From positions 124,001-188,000 of the forward strand of contig JAKOVH010000030.1 in NCBI GenBank assembly GCA_029782145.1: 64,000 nt of DNA, in the 5' to 3' direction. Position 1 is the first letter of the stretch. Every line of letters starts with the position of its first letter. The translations under genes were made by a program, and so were the position numbers. This document shows, piece after piece, positions 23,777-32,143 of the stretch. Below the pieces are notes generated by a model that saw only the letters and a program-made list of their open reading frames with translations, was not told where the DNA came from and ran no database searches. This stretch comes from Actinomycetes bacterium. GTDB taxonomy: Bacteria; Actinomycetota; Acidimicrobiia; Acidimicrobiales; Acidimicrobilacustridaceae.

Positions 23777-24772
23777 ATGACGCCCACGGGGGAACTGCTC
23801 GACCGGCCCAGCGCGGTGCGCCTGCAGCCGGCCTACGACGACCCGGCCGCGGTGCTGTCGGTGATCCGAGCCATCGACCCGTTCTGGGCGATCGTGCGCT
23901 ACGCCGCCTCCGACACCGAGACCAAGGCGCTGGCCAGCGACGACCGCCGGTCGGTGTTCGTGCCACCGTGGTTCCGGCGCGACGTCGCCCTCCACGGTGA
24001 GGCGCTGGTCCCGCGCGGCGAGGTCATCCTCGGCAACCCCCGGTTCGTGCAGGCGGCCCACGACGTCTTCGGCCCCGACGCGGTGGTCGTGCCCACCACG
24101 GTGTACGTGAACGTGATGGTGCCCGGGCCGGTGCCGTTCGTCGCCCACACCGACGTCCCCGCGTTCCGCGGGGTGACACGCGACGACCACCCGCTCTGGC
24201 TGCTCATCCAGATGCACAACTCGGGGCTGTTCGAGCAGCACCGCATCAAGCTGGCCACCGCGGTGTCGTGGTTCTACGACGGCCCGGGCGGCGAGTTCCA
24301 CTACTGGCCCGAGGGCTTCGACCGACCCAACCAGACCATCGCCACCCCCTACGGCAACGTCGCCGTGGTGGCCGACAACGAGCGCACCTACCACGGCGTG
24401 GCGCCGGTGGGCGTGGAGGCGCCGGTCATCCGCGGCCTCACCCCGGACTCGCTGCTGCACCGGGTCGAGGGCGGCTGGGAGGTGTGCGAGGGCGGTGAGG
24501 CCCTGCACCGCGCCTCCGATGCCGACGTGCGCATCACCGTGTCGTGGAAGGCCGAGATCTACGCCGACGCCGACGACCGCCGGCGGGCCGAGCAGCACAC
24601 CGACGACATCGACCTCGACCACGTGGTGCGCGCGCTGGTTGCCGACATGCGGGGCCGGGGCGTCGAGGTCGACGTCCCCGACGATCCGCACCACGACGAG
24701 GCCTGGGTCGCGGCCGTGTCGTCGACCTACGGTCGCCGCCCACCCCAGCCCGTTCGGAACCACCGCATCTGA
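23777..24772 (+). CDS. Putative 2-oxoglutarate/Fe(II)-dependent oxygenase-like protein
   Basis: A 331-residue protein of unproven function. A non-haem iron site is suggested by HTD (His124 and Asp126, in PFVAHTDVPAFRG) and a distal histidine in TYHGVAP (His206), the HxD...H pattern of 2OG-Fe(II) oxygenases, within a beta-rich core (GEFHYWPEG, YGNVAVVAD). An arginine that could hold 2-oxoglutarate follows at VIRG (219). The C-terminal 70 residues are helical and charged. It has its own leaderless-type promoter and ends at a strong bidirectional hairpin. Confidence 0.6.
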   Translation: MTPTGELLDRPSAVRLQPAYDDPAAVLSVIRAIDPFWAIVRYAASDTETKALASDDRRSVFVPPWFRRDVALHGEALVPRGEVILGNPRFVQAAHDVFGPDAVVVPTTVYVNVMVPGPVPFVAHTDVPAFRGVTRDDHPLWLLIQMHNSGLFEQHRIKLATAVSWFYDGPGGEFHYWPEGFDRPNQTIATPYGNVAVVADNERTYHGVAPVGVEAPVIRGLTPDSLLHRVEGGWEVCEGGEALHRASDADVRITVSWKAEIYADADDRRRAEQHTDDIDLDHVVRALVADMRGRGVEVDVPDDPHHDEAWVAAVSSTYGRRPPQPVRNHRI

Positions 24773-24808
24773 CGCGTGAAGTGGTCGTCGGAGCGACCAC
24801 TTCACGCG
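24773..24808. terminator. Bidirectional hairpin between convergent genes
   Basis: A 15-bp perfect inverted repeat (CGCGTGAAGTGGTCG at 24773-24787, complement 24794-24808, loop TCGGAG) begins directly at the oxygenase-like stop codon. It lies between convergent genes. No long T-run is present. Confidence 0.7.
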
Positions 24809-24833
24809 GCGGATCGGGAACGGCCGGGCGGGG

Positions 24834-26081
24834 CTATGCCACGACGCCCTTGTCGCGCAGGGCGGCGATGGCGTCGGCGTCGAGGCCGAGCTCGGTGGAC
24901 AGCAGCTCGTCGGTGTGCTCACCCAGCCACGGCATGCGGGTCTCGGGGCCGTCGGCCATCTTCGTCATCTTGATGGGGTTGCCGGGCGTCAGCACCGGCT
25001 CGCCGCCGTCGGTGCGGGGGATCTCCACCACCATGTTGCGCTCGGCCAGGTGCGGGTCGGCGATGACCTGGGGCGGGGTGAGGCAGGGCCCCGCCGCCAC
25101 GCCCGCCTCGGCCAGCGCGAAGCAGGCCTCGAGGTTGGTCTTGTCGGCCGCCCACGCGCTGATGCCGGGGCGCAGCACGTGGTCCATGTGGTCGCGCCAG
25201 CCCTGCCGGGTGGACAGCCGCTCGTCGGTGACCCACTCGGGGTGGCCCACCAGGTTGGCCAGCCGCTCGAACTCGTGCTCGCGACCGCACTGCACGATGA
25301 ACCAGCCGTTGGAGGCCTCGAAGCCGTCGAGGATCATGGGCAGGCCCGCCCCCGGCTTCGGCCACGCGCCCATCGACCAGAAGTTCACGACGATGTCGGT
25401 CATGGCGACCATGGAGTCGAACATGGCGACGTCGACCCACTGGCCCTGGCCGGTGGCGTCGCGGTGGCGCAGAGCGGCGAGCAGGCCGATGGTGGCGAAC
25501 AGGGCGGTGCCGATGTCGCCGAGGGCGCCGACGGGCGACGGGGCCGGCGGCTGGCCCGGCGGGAGCTTGTAGCCGTAGATGCCCGACATGGCCTCGGCGA
25601 TGGCGGCGTAGGCGGGCCACCCGTCGTAGGGCGTGGGGGCGGTGTTGCCGAAGCCGGACACCGACACGTACACGACGGCCGGGTGCACGGCGGCGATGTC
25701 GTCGTAGCCGAGGCCCATCCGGGCGAGGGCCCCGCCCTTGAAGTTCTCGGCGACGATGTCGAACCTGGGGGCCAGGTCGAGGACGAGCTGCCTGCCCTCC
25801 GGGGCCTTGAGGTCGACGGCGATCGAGCGCTTGTTGAGGTTGTTGCGCAGGAAGGTGGCGCCGAGGTTGCGGCCTTCCGGGTCGGGCATGCCGGGCAGGG
25901 AGCCACGGCCGAGGTCGCCGCCCTTGGGGCTCTCGACCTTCACCACGTCGGCGCCCAGGCGGGCCAGCAGCTGGGTGGCGAAGGGCAGCGCCTGCATCTG
26001 CTCGAGGGCGAGCACCCGCACGCCGTCGAGGGGCTTGCCGAAGGGAAGGGCGTCGGCGTTTCCGGTGTCTCCGAGCTTCAT
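24834..26081 (-). CDS. Class III CoA-transferase (CaiB/BaiF family)
   Basis: A 415-residue formyl-CoA-transferase-type enzyme moving CoA between carboxylic acids. Conserved segments are LDGVRVLALEQMQALPFATQLLARLGADVVKVE, 'KRSIAVDLKAPEG', 'SGFGNTAPTPYDGWPAYAAIAEAMSG' and 'PVGALGDIGTALFATIGLLAAL', the last with the expected catalytic Asp region. It may activate steroid-derived acids without ATP. The ATG at 26081 is chosen because TAGGGT (plus-strand 26089-26094) ends seven bases upstream, a leaderless layout; an ATG at 26105 would add eight residues. Confidence 0.9.
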   Translation of the reverse strand: MKLGDTGNADALPFGKPLDGVRVLALEQMQALPFATQLLARLGADVVKVESPKGGDLGRGSLPGMPDPEGRNLGATFLRNNLNKRSIAVDLKAPEGRQLVLDLAPRFDIVAENFKGGALARMGLGYDDIAAVHPAVVYVSVSGFGNTAPTPYDGWPAYAAIAEAMSGIYGYKLPPGQPPAPSPVGALGDIGTALFATIGLLAALRHRDATGQGQWVDVAMFDSMVAMTDIVVNFWSMGAWPKPGAGLPMILDGFEASNGWFIVQCGREHEFERLANLVGHPEWVTDERLSTRQGWRDHMDHVLRPGISAWAADKTNLEACFALAEAGVAAGPCLTPPQVIADPHLAERNMVVEIPRTDGGEPVLTPGNPIKMTKMADGPETRMPWLGEHTDELLSTELGLDADAIAALRDKGVVA

Positions 26082-26088
26082 GCCGGCG

Positions 26089-26094
26089 ACCCTA
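26089..26094 (-). promoter_or_regulatory. Leaderless -10 box of the CoA-transferase gene
   Basis: On the minus strand TAGGGT is followed by seven bases and the ATG at 26081. The inverted repeat GGCGTGAACGCC lies just upstream of the box. Confidence 0.5.
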
Positions 26095-26138
26095 CCGGCG
26101 TTCACGCCAGGGCTCCGAGCCCCGAAGACGAGTCGGGG

Positions 26139-28226
26139 TCAGACCGGGACGACCTCGACGGGGATGCCGGTGAGCTGGCTCATGGTGCTGACCGGGTCGA
26201 AGGTGCCCGCACCGGTGGGCGCCAGGGCGTTGACGTTCACGCCGGGGAAGCGCCGGGCGACCGACAAGCCGGTGGCCGACGCGTTGCCGAAGCCGTGGGT
26301 CATGGCCACCACGCCCGGCCGGAGGGTGCCGTCGACGCGCACCGCCGCCTCCACCGCGCCGAAGCGGTTGGCCACCCGCACCCGGTCGCCCTCGCCGACA
26401 CCGAGGCGCTCGGCGTCGGCCGGATGGAGGTACAGCGGGTTGTCGGCTGCGCCCTTCTCCTTGAGCCGGCTCACGTTCTGCAGCGCGGAGTTGATGGTGT
26501 GCGACGTCCGGCGGGTGATGAGCTTGAGCTGGTCGGCGGGCTCGGCGGCCAGCTCGTCGAACAGCTCCACCGCCCGCTGTCGGGCCGGCTCGAGCATCGC
26601 GGGCGCGCCGTCGACGGTGCCGTCGTCGGTGCACCGGTCGAGGAAGCCGCCCGCCTCCGTGGGCGACAGCACGGCCACGCCCGCCTCCCGCTCCCGCAGC
26701 TCGGCCATCGACAGGCCGTGCTCGGCCAGGCTGCCGTCGTAGAGCATGGCCAGGATGTCGATGTCGGGCCCGAACACCGGCGTCACCCCCATGCGGGTGG
26801 CCAGCTCGGCGAGGATGTCGCGCTCGGCCCGGCGCTCGCCGCGCGGGGCCACCACCGGGCCGCTCCACTGCACGTAGGGCACCGGCTGGGTGCCCTGCAC
26901 GAACGTGTTGAGGTCCTCGCGCTCGAACCAGTCGGCGGCGGGCAGCACGTAGTCGGCGAGCTCACCGGTGGCGTTGCGGTAGTAGTCGATGGTGACGAGC
27001 AGGTCGAGGCCCTCGAACGCCTTGGCGAGGTCCTCACCGCCGCCGATGCTGAGCACCGGGTTGCCGGCCAGCACGATCAGCGCCCGTATGGGCTCCTCGG
27101 TGTCACGGATCATGTCGCCGAGCAGCGCCCCGGGCAGCCCGCCCATGGTGGGCCGGTAGCTGCCCCACGGGCTGTCGACGAAGGCCTCGGGCGTGACGTC
27201 GCGGGGCCGCGGCGGCGCCGCGACCCCCCGGGTGGCGGCGACGTTGCCGCCGGGACGGTCGAGGTTGCCGGTGAGCAGCACCAGCATCTGCAGCAGCCAG
27301 TAGGCGAGGGCGCCCTGGCGGCCCATGTTGACGCCCGTGGAGAGGTGCGCCGACGCGGTGGGGGCGGTGGCGAAGTCACGGGCGAGGCGCACGATGGTGG
27401 CGGCGTCGAGCCCGACGACGGGCGCCACCCGCTCGGGCGGGAACTGGCCGACGAACGTGCACAGCTCGTCGAGGGCGGTGACCCGGGCGGCGCCGTCGGC
27501 GTCGAAGCCGACGCTGCGGTCGATCTCGCACAGCATGGCGGCCAGCAGGTAGGCGTCGGTGTCGGGGCGCACCTGGAACGTCTCGCCGATCCTGGGCTCG
27601 ACGTGGCGGGGGTCGACGAAGCGCACCACGCCGCCCCGCGCCTCGATGGCCGCGAGCTGGCCCACCGGATCGGGCACCGACAGGAACGAGCCCTTGCTGA
27701 TCCTGGGGTTGGTGCCGAGCAGCAGGAGGTGGTCGGTGCGCTCGAGGTCGGGGATGAGGTGCAGCTGCGAGGAGCCCCACAGGAGCTCCCCGATGGCGAA
27801 CTTGTTGGCGCAGTCCTGGCTGCCGGCAGTGAAGACCCGGTCGGAGCCGAGCTGCAGGACGAACGCGCCGGCGGCGGGCCCGGCGGTGGCGTTGAACGCG
27901 GTCGGGTTGCCGAAGTACATGGCGAGCGCCGACGGGCCGTGCTGGTCGAGGATCGAGCGGAGACGCCGGGCGATGTCGTCGAGGGCGTCGTCCCAGCCGA
28001 CGTCGGCGAAGGCGCCGTCGGGCCCGCGCTGCTGGGGCCGGTCGACGCGGTCGGGGTCGAGGTGGACCTCGGTGGCGAGCAGGCCCTTGTTGCAGGCGAA
28101 CCCCTTGGTGACGGGGTGGTCGCGGTCGGGGCGGACCCGCTGGACGGTGCCGTGGTCGTCGACCTCGACGGTGACGCCGCAGCCGGCCTCGCACAGCCGG
28201 CAGTAGGTCCGCCCTGTCGAGCTCAC
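26139..28226 (-). CDS. Molybdopterin-dependent oxidoreductase (DMSO-reductase family)
   Basis: A 695-residue single-subunit enzyme. The N-terminal [4Fe-4S] ligands are Cys9, Cys12, Cys16 and Cys45 (YCRLCEAGC ... KGFACNKG). Molybdopterin guanine dinucleotide-binding segments follow (LLLGTNPRISKGS; 'HLSTGVNMGRQGALAYWLLQMLVLLTGNLDRPGGN'), with a C-terminal beta-barrel (HPADAERLGVGEGDRVRV). No twin-arginine signal is present, so it is cytoplasmic. The substrate is unknown; related enzymes oxidise or reduce small organics or formate. It starts at GTG overlapping the upstream LLM gene stop (GTGA), which ties the two together. Confidence 0.9.
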   Translation of the reverse strand: MSSTGRTYCRLCEAGCGVTVEVDDHGTVQRVRPDRDHPVTKGFACNKGLLATEVHLDPDRVDRPQQRGPDGAFADVGWDDALDDIARRLRSILDQHGPSALAMYFGNPTAFNATAGPAAGAFVLQLGSDRVFTAGSQDCANKFAIGELLWGSSQLHLIPDLERTDHLLLLGTNPRISKGSFLSVPDPVGQLAAIEARGGVVRFVDPRHVEPRIGETFQVRPDTDAYLLAAMLCEIDRSVGFDADGAARVTALDELCTFVGQFPPERVAPVVGLDAATIVRLARDFATAPTASAHLSTGVNMGRQGALAYWLLQMLVLLTGNLDRPGGNVAATRGVAAPPRPRDVTPEAFVDSPWGSYRPTMGGLPGALLGDMIRDTEEPIRALIVLAGNPVLSIGGGEDLAKAFEGLDLLVTIDYYRNATGELADYVLPAADWFEREDLNTFVQGTQPVPYVQWSGPVVAPRGERRAERDILAELATRMGVTPVFGPDIDILAMLYDGSLAEHGLSMAELREREAGVAVLSPTEAGGFLDRCTDDGTVDGAPAMLEPARQRAVELFDELAAEPADQLKLITRRTSHTINSALQNVSRLKEKGAADNPLYLHPADAERLGVGEGDRVRVANRFGAVEAAVRVDGTLRPGVVAMTHGFGNASATGLSVARRFPGVNVNALAPTGAGTFDPVSTMSQLTGIPVEVVPV

Positions 28227-29266
28227 CCGACGGTCTCGCGGTACTCGGCGACGATGGGGGCCAGCTCCGCCGGGGTGGCCCCGTGCATGATCACCCCGTC
28301 ACAGCCGAGGTCGAACTGGCCCCGGATGGCGGCCACGCACTGCTCGGCGCTGCCGGTGGCGCTCGGCGCCAGCCACTCGGCGGGGATGAGGGTGGCGGCG
28401 TGCTCGAGCTGCTCGGGGGTGCCCACCACGTCGAGGCCCCGCACGCCGGCGATGACCGGGTCGGCCAGGAAGCGCTCCAGCACGGCGGGGTCCCAGCCGT
28501 TGGTGCGCACCAGCAGATCGCCGTAGCCCTGGAGGTAGGTGCCCAGCCGGCCCACGGTCTTCATGAGCCGCTTGTCCTCCGGCACCCAGTCGCCGACCGT
28601 GGCGAAGCACGACCACACCTTCACCTCGTCGGGGTCCCGCCCGGCCTGCTCGGCGGCGGCCTTCACCGTCTTCACGCAGCGGGCCGTGGTCTCGTCGGTG
28701 AAGTACGTGTGCAGCACCACCTCGTCGAAGCAGCGCCCGCCCAGCTTCAGCGACTCGGGCCCGAACGCCACCAGGCCCATGGGAAGGTGCTCGTCGAGCC
28801 CGGCGTCGAGGTGCAGCACGGGGTACGTCCCGGCGGGCCCGTCGTGGCCGATGATCACCTCGCCCCGGAACAGGCGCCGCATGAGCCCGGCGAAGTCCTC
28901 CATCTGGGCGGTGGTGATGCGCCCGATGCCGAAGGCGTCCTGCATCGGCGCGATGCCACGGCCCAGGCCGAGCACGAAGCGCCCGCCGGTGAGGCTCTGC
29001 ATGGTGCGGGCGAAGCCGGCGGTGACGATGGGGTGACGGGTGTTGTGGTTCGTGGCCGCGGTGGAGATGGTGATGCGCTCGCTCACCGCCCCTGCCGCCC
29101 CGCACAGCGCAGCGGCCTCCTTCTTGTTGTACCGCTCGGACACGAAGCAGTGGCCCAGGCCCAGCGCCTCGGCGGCCGGCACCTCCTCGACCAGCTCCCG
29201 CGACGACGCCGGCTGGCCGGCCAGCGTGTAGAAGCCCAGCTCGTCCAGCACCCGCTCGTCACCCAT
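28223..29266 (-). CDS. LLM-class flavin/F420-dependent oxidoreductase
   Basis: A 347-residue luciferase-like TIM barrel. It shows 'GHCFVSERYNKKEAAALCGAAGAVSERITISTAATNHNTRHPIVTAGFARTMQSLTGGRFVLGLGRG', a typical actinobacterial LLM core with the GRFVLGLGRG loop. Such proteins use F420 or FMN to oxidise alcohols or reduce unsaturated compounds. ATG at 29266 after GGGGGAG. On the minus strand TACAGT is a -10 candidate upstream, with an 11-bp CGGAC-n-GTCCG palindrome (29283-29293) between it and the gene. It is translationally coupled to the molybdenum enzyme downstream. Confidence 0.88.
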   Translation of the reverse strand: MGDERVLDELGFYTLAGQPASSRELVEEVPAAEALGLGHCFVSERYNKKEAAALCGAAGAVSERITISTAATNHNTRHPIVTAGFARTMQSLTGGRFVLGLGRGIAPMQDAFGIGRITTAQMEDFAGLMRRLFRGEVIIGHDGPAGTYPVLHLDAGLDEHLPMGLVAFGPESLKLGGRCFDEVVLHTYFTDETTARCVKTVKAAAEQAGRDPDEVKVWSCFATVGDWVPEDKRLMKTVGRLGTYLQGYGDLLVRTNGWDPAVLERFLADPVIAGVRGLDVVGTPEQLEHAATLIPAEWLAPSATGSAEQCVAAIRGQFDLGCDGVIMHGATPAELAPIVAEYRETVG

Positions 29267-29342
29267 GGCTCCCCCTCGGTCGCGGACCGTCCGGAACTGT
29301 ACGCGCCCGCCAGGAACGGGGACCGACCGGGCGCCGGCTCGG

Positions 29343-30581
29343 TCAGCCCTTGAACGAGTAGGTCACCGGCATGCGCTTGGGCCCGCTCACCAGCATGGAG
29401 GCGGTGTTGAGGGTCGGGCCCGCGAGCTCGATGGTGTCGAGGCGGCTGAGCAGCTCGCGGAAGATCGCCCGGATCTCGAGCCGGGCGAGGTGGGCGCCCA
29501 GGCAGTAGTGGCGCCCGAACCCGAAGCCGAGGTGGCGGTCGGCGTCGGGGCGGGTGACGTCGAAGGTGAACGGGTCGGTGAAGACGCGCTCGTCGCGGTT
29601 GGCCGACTGGTAGGAGAGCAGCACCCAGTCGCCCTTGGTGAAGGAGTGGCCGGAGGCGAGGGTGTAGTCCTGCTGGGCGGTGCGCATGAAGTGCTTGACC
29701 GGGCTCACCCAGCGCACGATCTCGTCGGCGGCGCTGTCGATGAGCGATGGGTCGGCCTGGAGCTTGGCCAGCTGCTCGGGGTGCTGGAGCAGGGCGTGCA
29801 TGCCGCCGGCCACGGCGTTGGAGGTGGTGTCGTGCCCGGCGGTGGCCACGATGAGGTAGTAGCCGTAGGTGTCCATGTCCTCGAGCGGCTTGCCGTCGAT
29901 CTCGCCGTTGGCGATCACGGTGGCCAGGTCGGAGGTGGGATGCGAGCGCCGCTCGGCGTTGAGGCCGGTGAACATGGCGATGACGTCCATGATCACCGCC
30001 ATCTTCTGCTCGTCTTCGCCGACCCGCTCGAAGTCGGGGTCGCCGTCGGCGAACAGCTCCTGGGTGAGGCGCAGCATCTTGGGGAACTGCTCCTCGGGCA
30101 GGCCGAGGATGTCGAGGATGACCCGCAGCGGGTAGTTCATGGCCACGTCGGCGGCGAAGTCGCACGAGCCGCCCTTGGCCTGCATCTCGTCGACCGACCG
30201 CTTGGCCTGCAGCGCCACCTGGTCGGTGAGCTTCTTGATGGCGCCGGGCTTGAACCAGTCGTTGACCAGCGCCCGGTGCGCCCGGTGCTCCTCGCCGTCC
30301 ATCTGGATGAGCGTGTTGACCGGGCTCTCCAGGGCGGGTGCGTCGGGTGACGGCGGGTCGGCCATCACCACCGGCGCCGGCGCGTTGGTGAAGACGTCGG
30401 AGCTCTTCTCGACCTCCATCACCTCGGGCTGGCCCAGCACCGCCCAGAACGGCGCCCGGCCCGGGGCCTGCACGAGGTGCACCGGCCCCTCGGCCCGCAG
30501 CTCGGCGGCCACCGCGTGCCAGCGGTCGGGCTCGGCGTAGGCCGCCGGGTCGACGAAGATCAGGCCCCGATCGTCGGTCAT
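29343..30581 (-). CDS. Cytochrome P450
   Basis: A 412-residue P450. Motifs are AGHDTTS from residue 248, ExxR (EIVR, in DEIVRWVSPVKHFMRTA) and the haem loop FGFGRHYCLG with ligand Cys360. The region 'SPVKHFMRTAQQDYTL' is typical of actinobacterial P450s acting on steroid or terpenoid side chains. The residue run NTLIQMDGEEHRAHRALVNDWF is the C-helix. ATG at 30581 follows GGGAGGGAG. It is divergent from the synthase/thiolase operon; the 170-base gap holds the shared palindrome near the other gene. Redox partners are not encoded nearby. Confidence 0.92.
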   Translation of the reverse strand: MTDDRGLIFVDPAAYAEPDRWHAVAAELRAEGPVHLVQAPGRAPFWAVLGQPEVMEVEKSSDVFTNAPAPVVMADPPSPDAPALESPVNTLIQMDGEEHRAHRALVNDWFKPGAIKKLTDQVALQAKRSVDEMQAKGGSCDFAADVAMNYPLRVILDILGLPEEQFPKMLRLTQELFADGDPDFERVGEDEQKMAVIMDVIAMFTGLNAERRSHPTSDLATVIANGEIDGKPLEDMDTYGYYLIVATAGHDTTSNAVAGGMHALLQHPEQLAKLQADPSLIDSAADEIVRWVSPVKHFMRTAQQDYTLASGHSFTKGDWVLLSYQSANRDERVFTDPFTFDVTRPDADRHLGFGFGRHYCLGAHLARLEIRAIFRELLSRLDTIELAGPTLNTASMLVSGPKRMPVTYSFKG

Positions 30582-30720
30582 GTGGTCGCTCCCTCCCGTT
30601 CGGGCGCCGTTGGCGGGCCCGCCTGCGGACCGGCCGGTCCGTCGTGCCGTACAGCTTCGATCATCGCTGGTATCCGGTTCCAGTTCGCCCGGGCCGGGGC
30701 GCAGGCCGGCGGCCTGGGGC

Positions 30721-30744
30721 GTCTGACGGTCCATCAGATATCGT
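30721..30744 (+). promoter_or_regulatory. Shared palindrome, site C, with leaderless promoter
   Basis: GTCTGACGGTCCATCAGAT (30721-30739) matches 12 of 14 arm positions of the shared motif. TATCGT (30739-30744) overlaps its end and lies seven bases before the ATG at 30752. This is the same operator/-10/start geometry as in front of echA20. Confidence 0.75.
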
Positions 30745-30751
30745 GCCTGCC

Positions 30752-32143
30752 ATGCGCGGCATCGTCTCGTGGGGGGCCTACCTCCCGTACCGGCGGCTCG
30801 ACCGGAGCCACATCACGGCGTTCCTCGGGCAGGGGGGCGGCCGGGGCACCCGCACCGTCGCCTCCTACGACGAGGACACCACCACCATGGGGGTCGAGGC
30901 CGCCCGGCTGGCACTGACGGCCACCGACGCCACCCCGGAGCTCGTGGTGTTCGGCACCGTCGCCCCGGCCTACGCCGACAAGACCAACGCCACCAGCGTG
31001 CACGCCGCGCTGCGGCTGCCCGACGCCGTCCCGGCGCTCGACCTCGGCGCCTCCGTCCGCTCCGTCGTGGGCGGCCTGCGCCTCGCCCTGGCCGGCGGCG
31101 CCACGTCGCTCGTGGTGAGCGCCGACCTGCGCACCGGCCTGGCCGGTTCGGCCGACGAGGCCGCAGGCGGCGACGCCGCCGCCGCCCTCGTGGTGGGCGA
31201 GGGCGAGGGGGTCGTGGCCGAGCACCTCGGCGGCGCCAGCGTCACCGAGGAGTTCCTCGACCGGTGGCGCCAGCCCGGCGAGGTGCGCTCCAAGGTCTGG
31301 GACGACAAGTTCTCCGAGCTCACCTACGTCGGGCTGGGCCGCCAGGCGTTCAAGGAGGCGCTGGCCGCCACCGGCCTGGCCCCCGGCGACGTCACCACCG
31401 TGGCGGTGGCCGCCCCCACCGCCCGAATCGGCAAGGCGCTCGCCGGCAAGCTCGGCGTGGAGAAGGTGGCGGGCGACCTCACCGACACCGTCGGGGCCAC
31501 CGGCGCCGCCCAGCCCGGGCTGCTGCTGGCCTCCATGCTCGAGGACGCCGAGCCGGGCCAGGTGCTGGCCCTGGTCGTGCTCGCCGACGGCGCCGAGGTG
31601 CTGCTCTTCCGCACCACGCCCGCGCTGGCCTCGTTCACCCCGGCCCGACCGGTGGCCGCCCAGCTCGCGGCCGGCGCCCCGCTCACCTACAACCGCTTCC
31701 TCAGCTGGCGGGGGATGATCCAGCTCGAGCCGCCCCGCCGGCCCGAGCCCGCCCGCCCGTCGGGCACCGCCGCGGCCCGCAACGTGGAGTGGAAGTTCGG
31801 CTTCGTCGGCAGCCGCGACACCACCGACGGCATGGTGTTCCTGCCGCCGTCGCGGGTGTCCATCGACGGTGAGCGCACCGACGACATGGAGCCGGCCCCC
31901 ATGGCCGACGTGCAGGGCACCATCGCCACCTTCACCGTCGACCGCATGGCGTACTCGCCGAGCCCGCCCATCATCTTCGCCGTGGTCGACTTCGACGGGG
32001 GCGGCCGCCTGCCCATCGAGCTCACCGACACCGACCTCGAGGAGGTGGAGATCGGCGGTCGGGTCGAGATGACCTTCCGCAAGCTCTTCACCGCCGATGG
32101 CATCCACAACTACTTCTGGAAGGGGAAGCTGATCCGTGGCTAG
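30752..32143 (+). CDS. Cysteine-free HMG-CoA-synthase-like/DUF35 fusion
   Basis: A 463-residue protein. Residues about 1-330 resemble the thiolase-fold HMG-CoA synthase/KAS III family (opening GIVSWGAYLPYRRLDR; 'LVVSADLR', 'GDAAAALVVG'). Residues about 345-463 resemble a DUF35 OB-fold ('ADVQGTIATFTVDRMAYSPSPPIIFAVVDFDGGGRLP'). There is no cysteine anywhere. The nucleophile position reads LDLGASVRSVVGG, and the DUF35 zinc-ribbon cysteines are also replaced (WKFGFVGS...FLPPSRV). It therefore cannot do Claisen chemistry with an acyl-Cys; a retro-aldol or scaffold role is inferred. It overlaps the active thiolase gene by eight bases and is under the shared palindrome. Confidence 0.85.
   Translation: MRGIVSWGAYLPYRRLDRSHITAFLGQGGGRGTRTVASYDEDTTTMGVEAARLALTATDATPELVVFGTVAPAYADKTNATSVHAALRLPDAVPALDLGASVRSVVGGLRLALAGGATSLVVSADLRTGLAGSADEAAGGDAAAALVVGEGEGVVAEHLGGASVTEEFLDRWRQPGEVRSKVWDDKFSELTYVGLGRQAFKEALAATGLAPGDVTTVAVAAPTARIGKALAGKLGVEKVAGDLTDTVGATGAAQPGLLLASMLEDAEPGQVLALVVLADGAEVLLFRTTPALASFTPARPVAAQLAAGAPLTYNRFLSWRGMIQLEPPRRPEPARPSGTAAARNVEWKFGFVGSRDTTDGMVFLPPSRVSIDGERTDDMEPAPMADVQGTIATFTVDRMAYSPSPPIIFAVVDFDGGGRLPIELTDTDLEEVEIGGRVEMTFRKLFTADGIHNYFWKGKLIRG

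Noticed and set aside
24773-24808. Hairpin at the oxygenase-like gene end as a fourth member of the TTCTGGTGGAG family
   Set aside because: Its arms share no conserved outer sequence with the other three; it is better read as an ordinary bidirectional terminator.
24915-28526. Long plus-strand open frame opposite the CoA-transferase and molybdenum enzyme
   Set aside because: It crosses two well-defined minus-strand genes, shows no domain and has the repeated Gly/Val/Glu/His composition of GC-rich shadow frames.
29283-29293. CGGACCGTCCG before the LLM gene as a fifth copy of the shared operator
   Set aside because: Only the central GGACCGTC resembles the motif; the ATCTGAC/GTCAGAT arms are missing.
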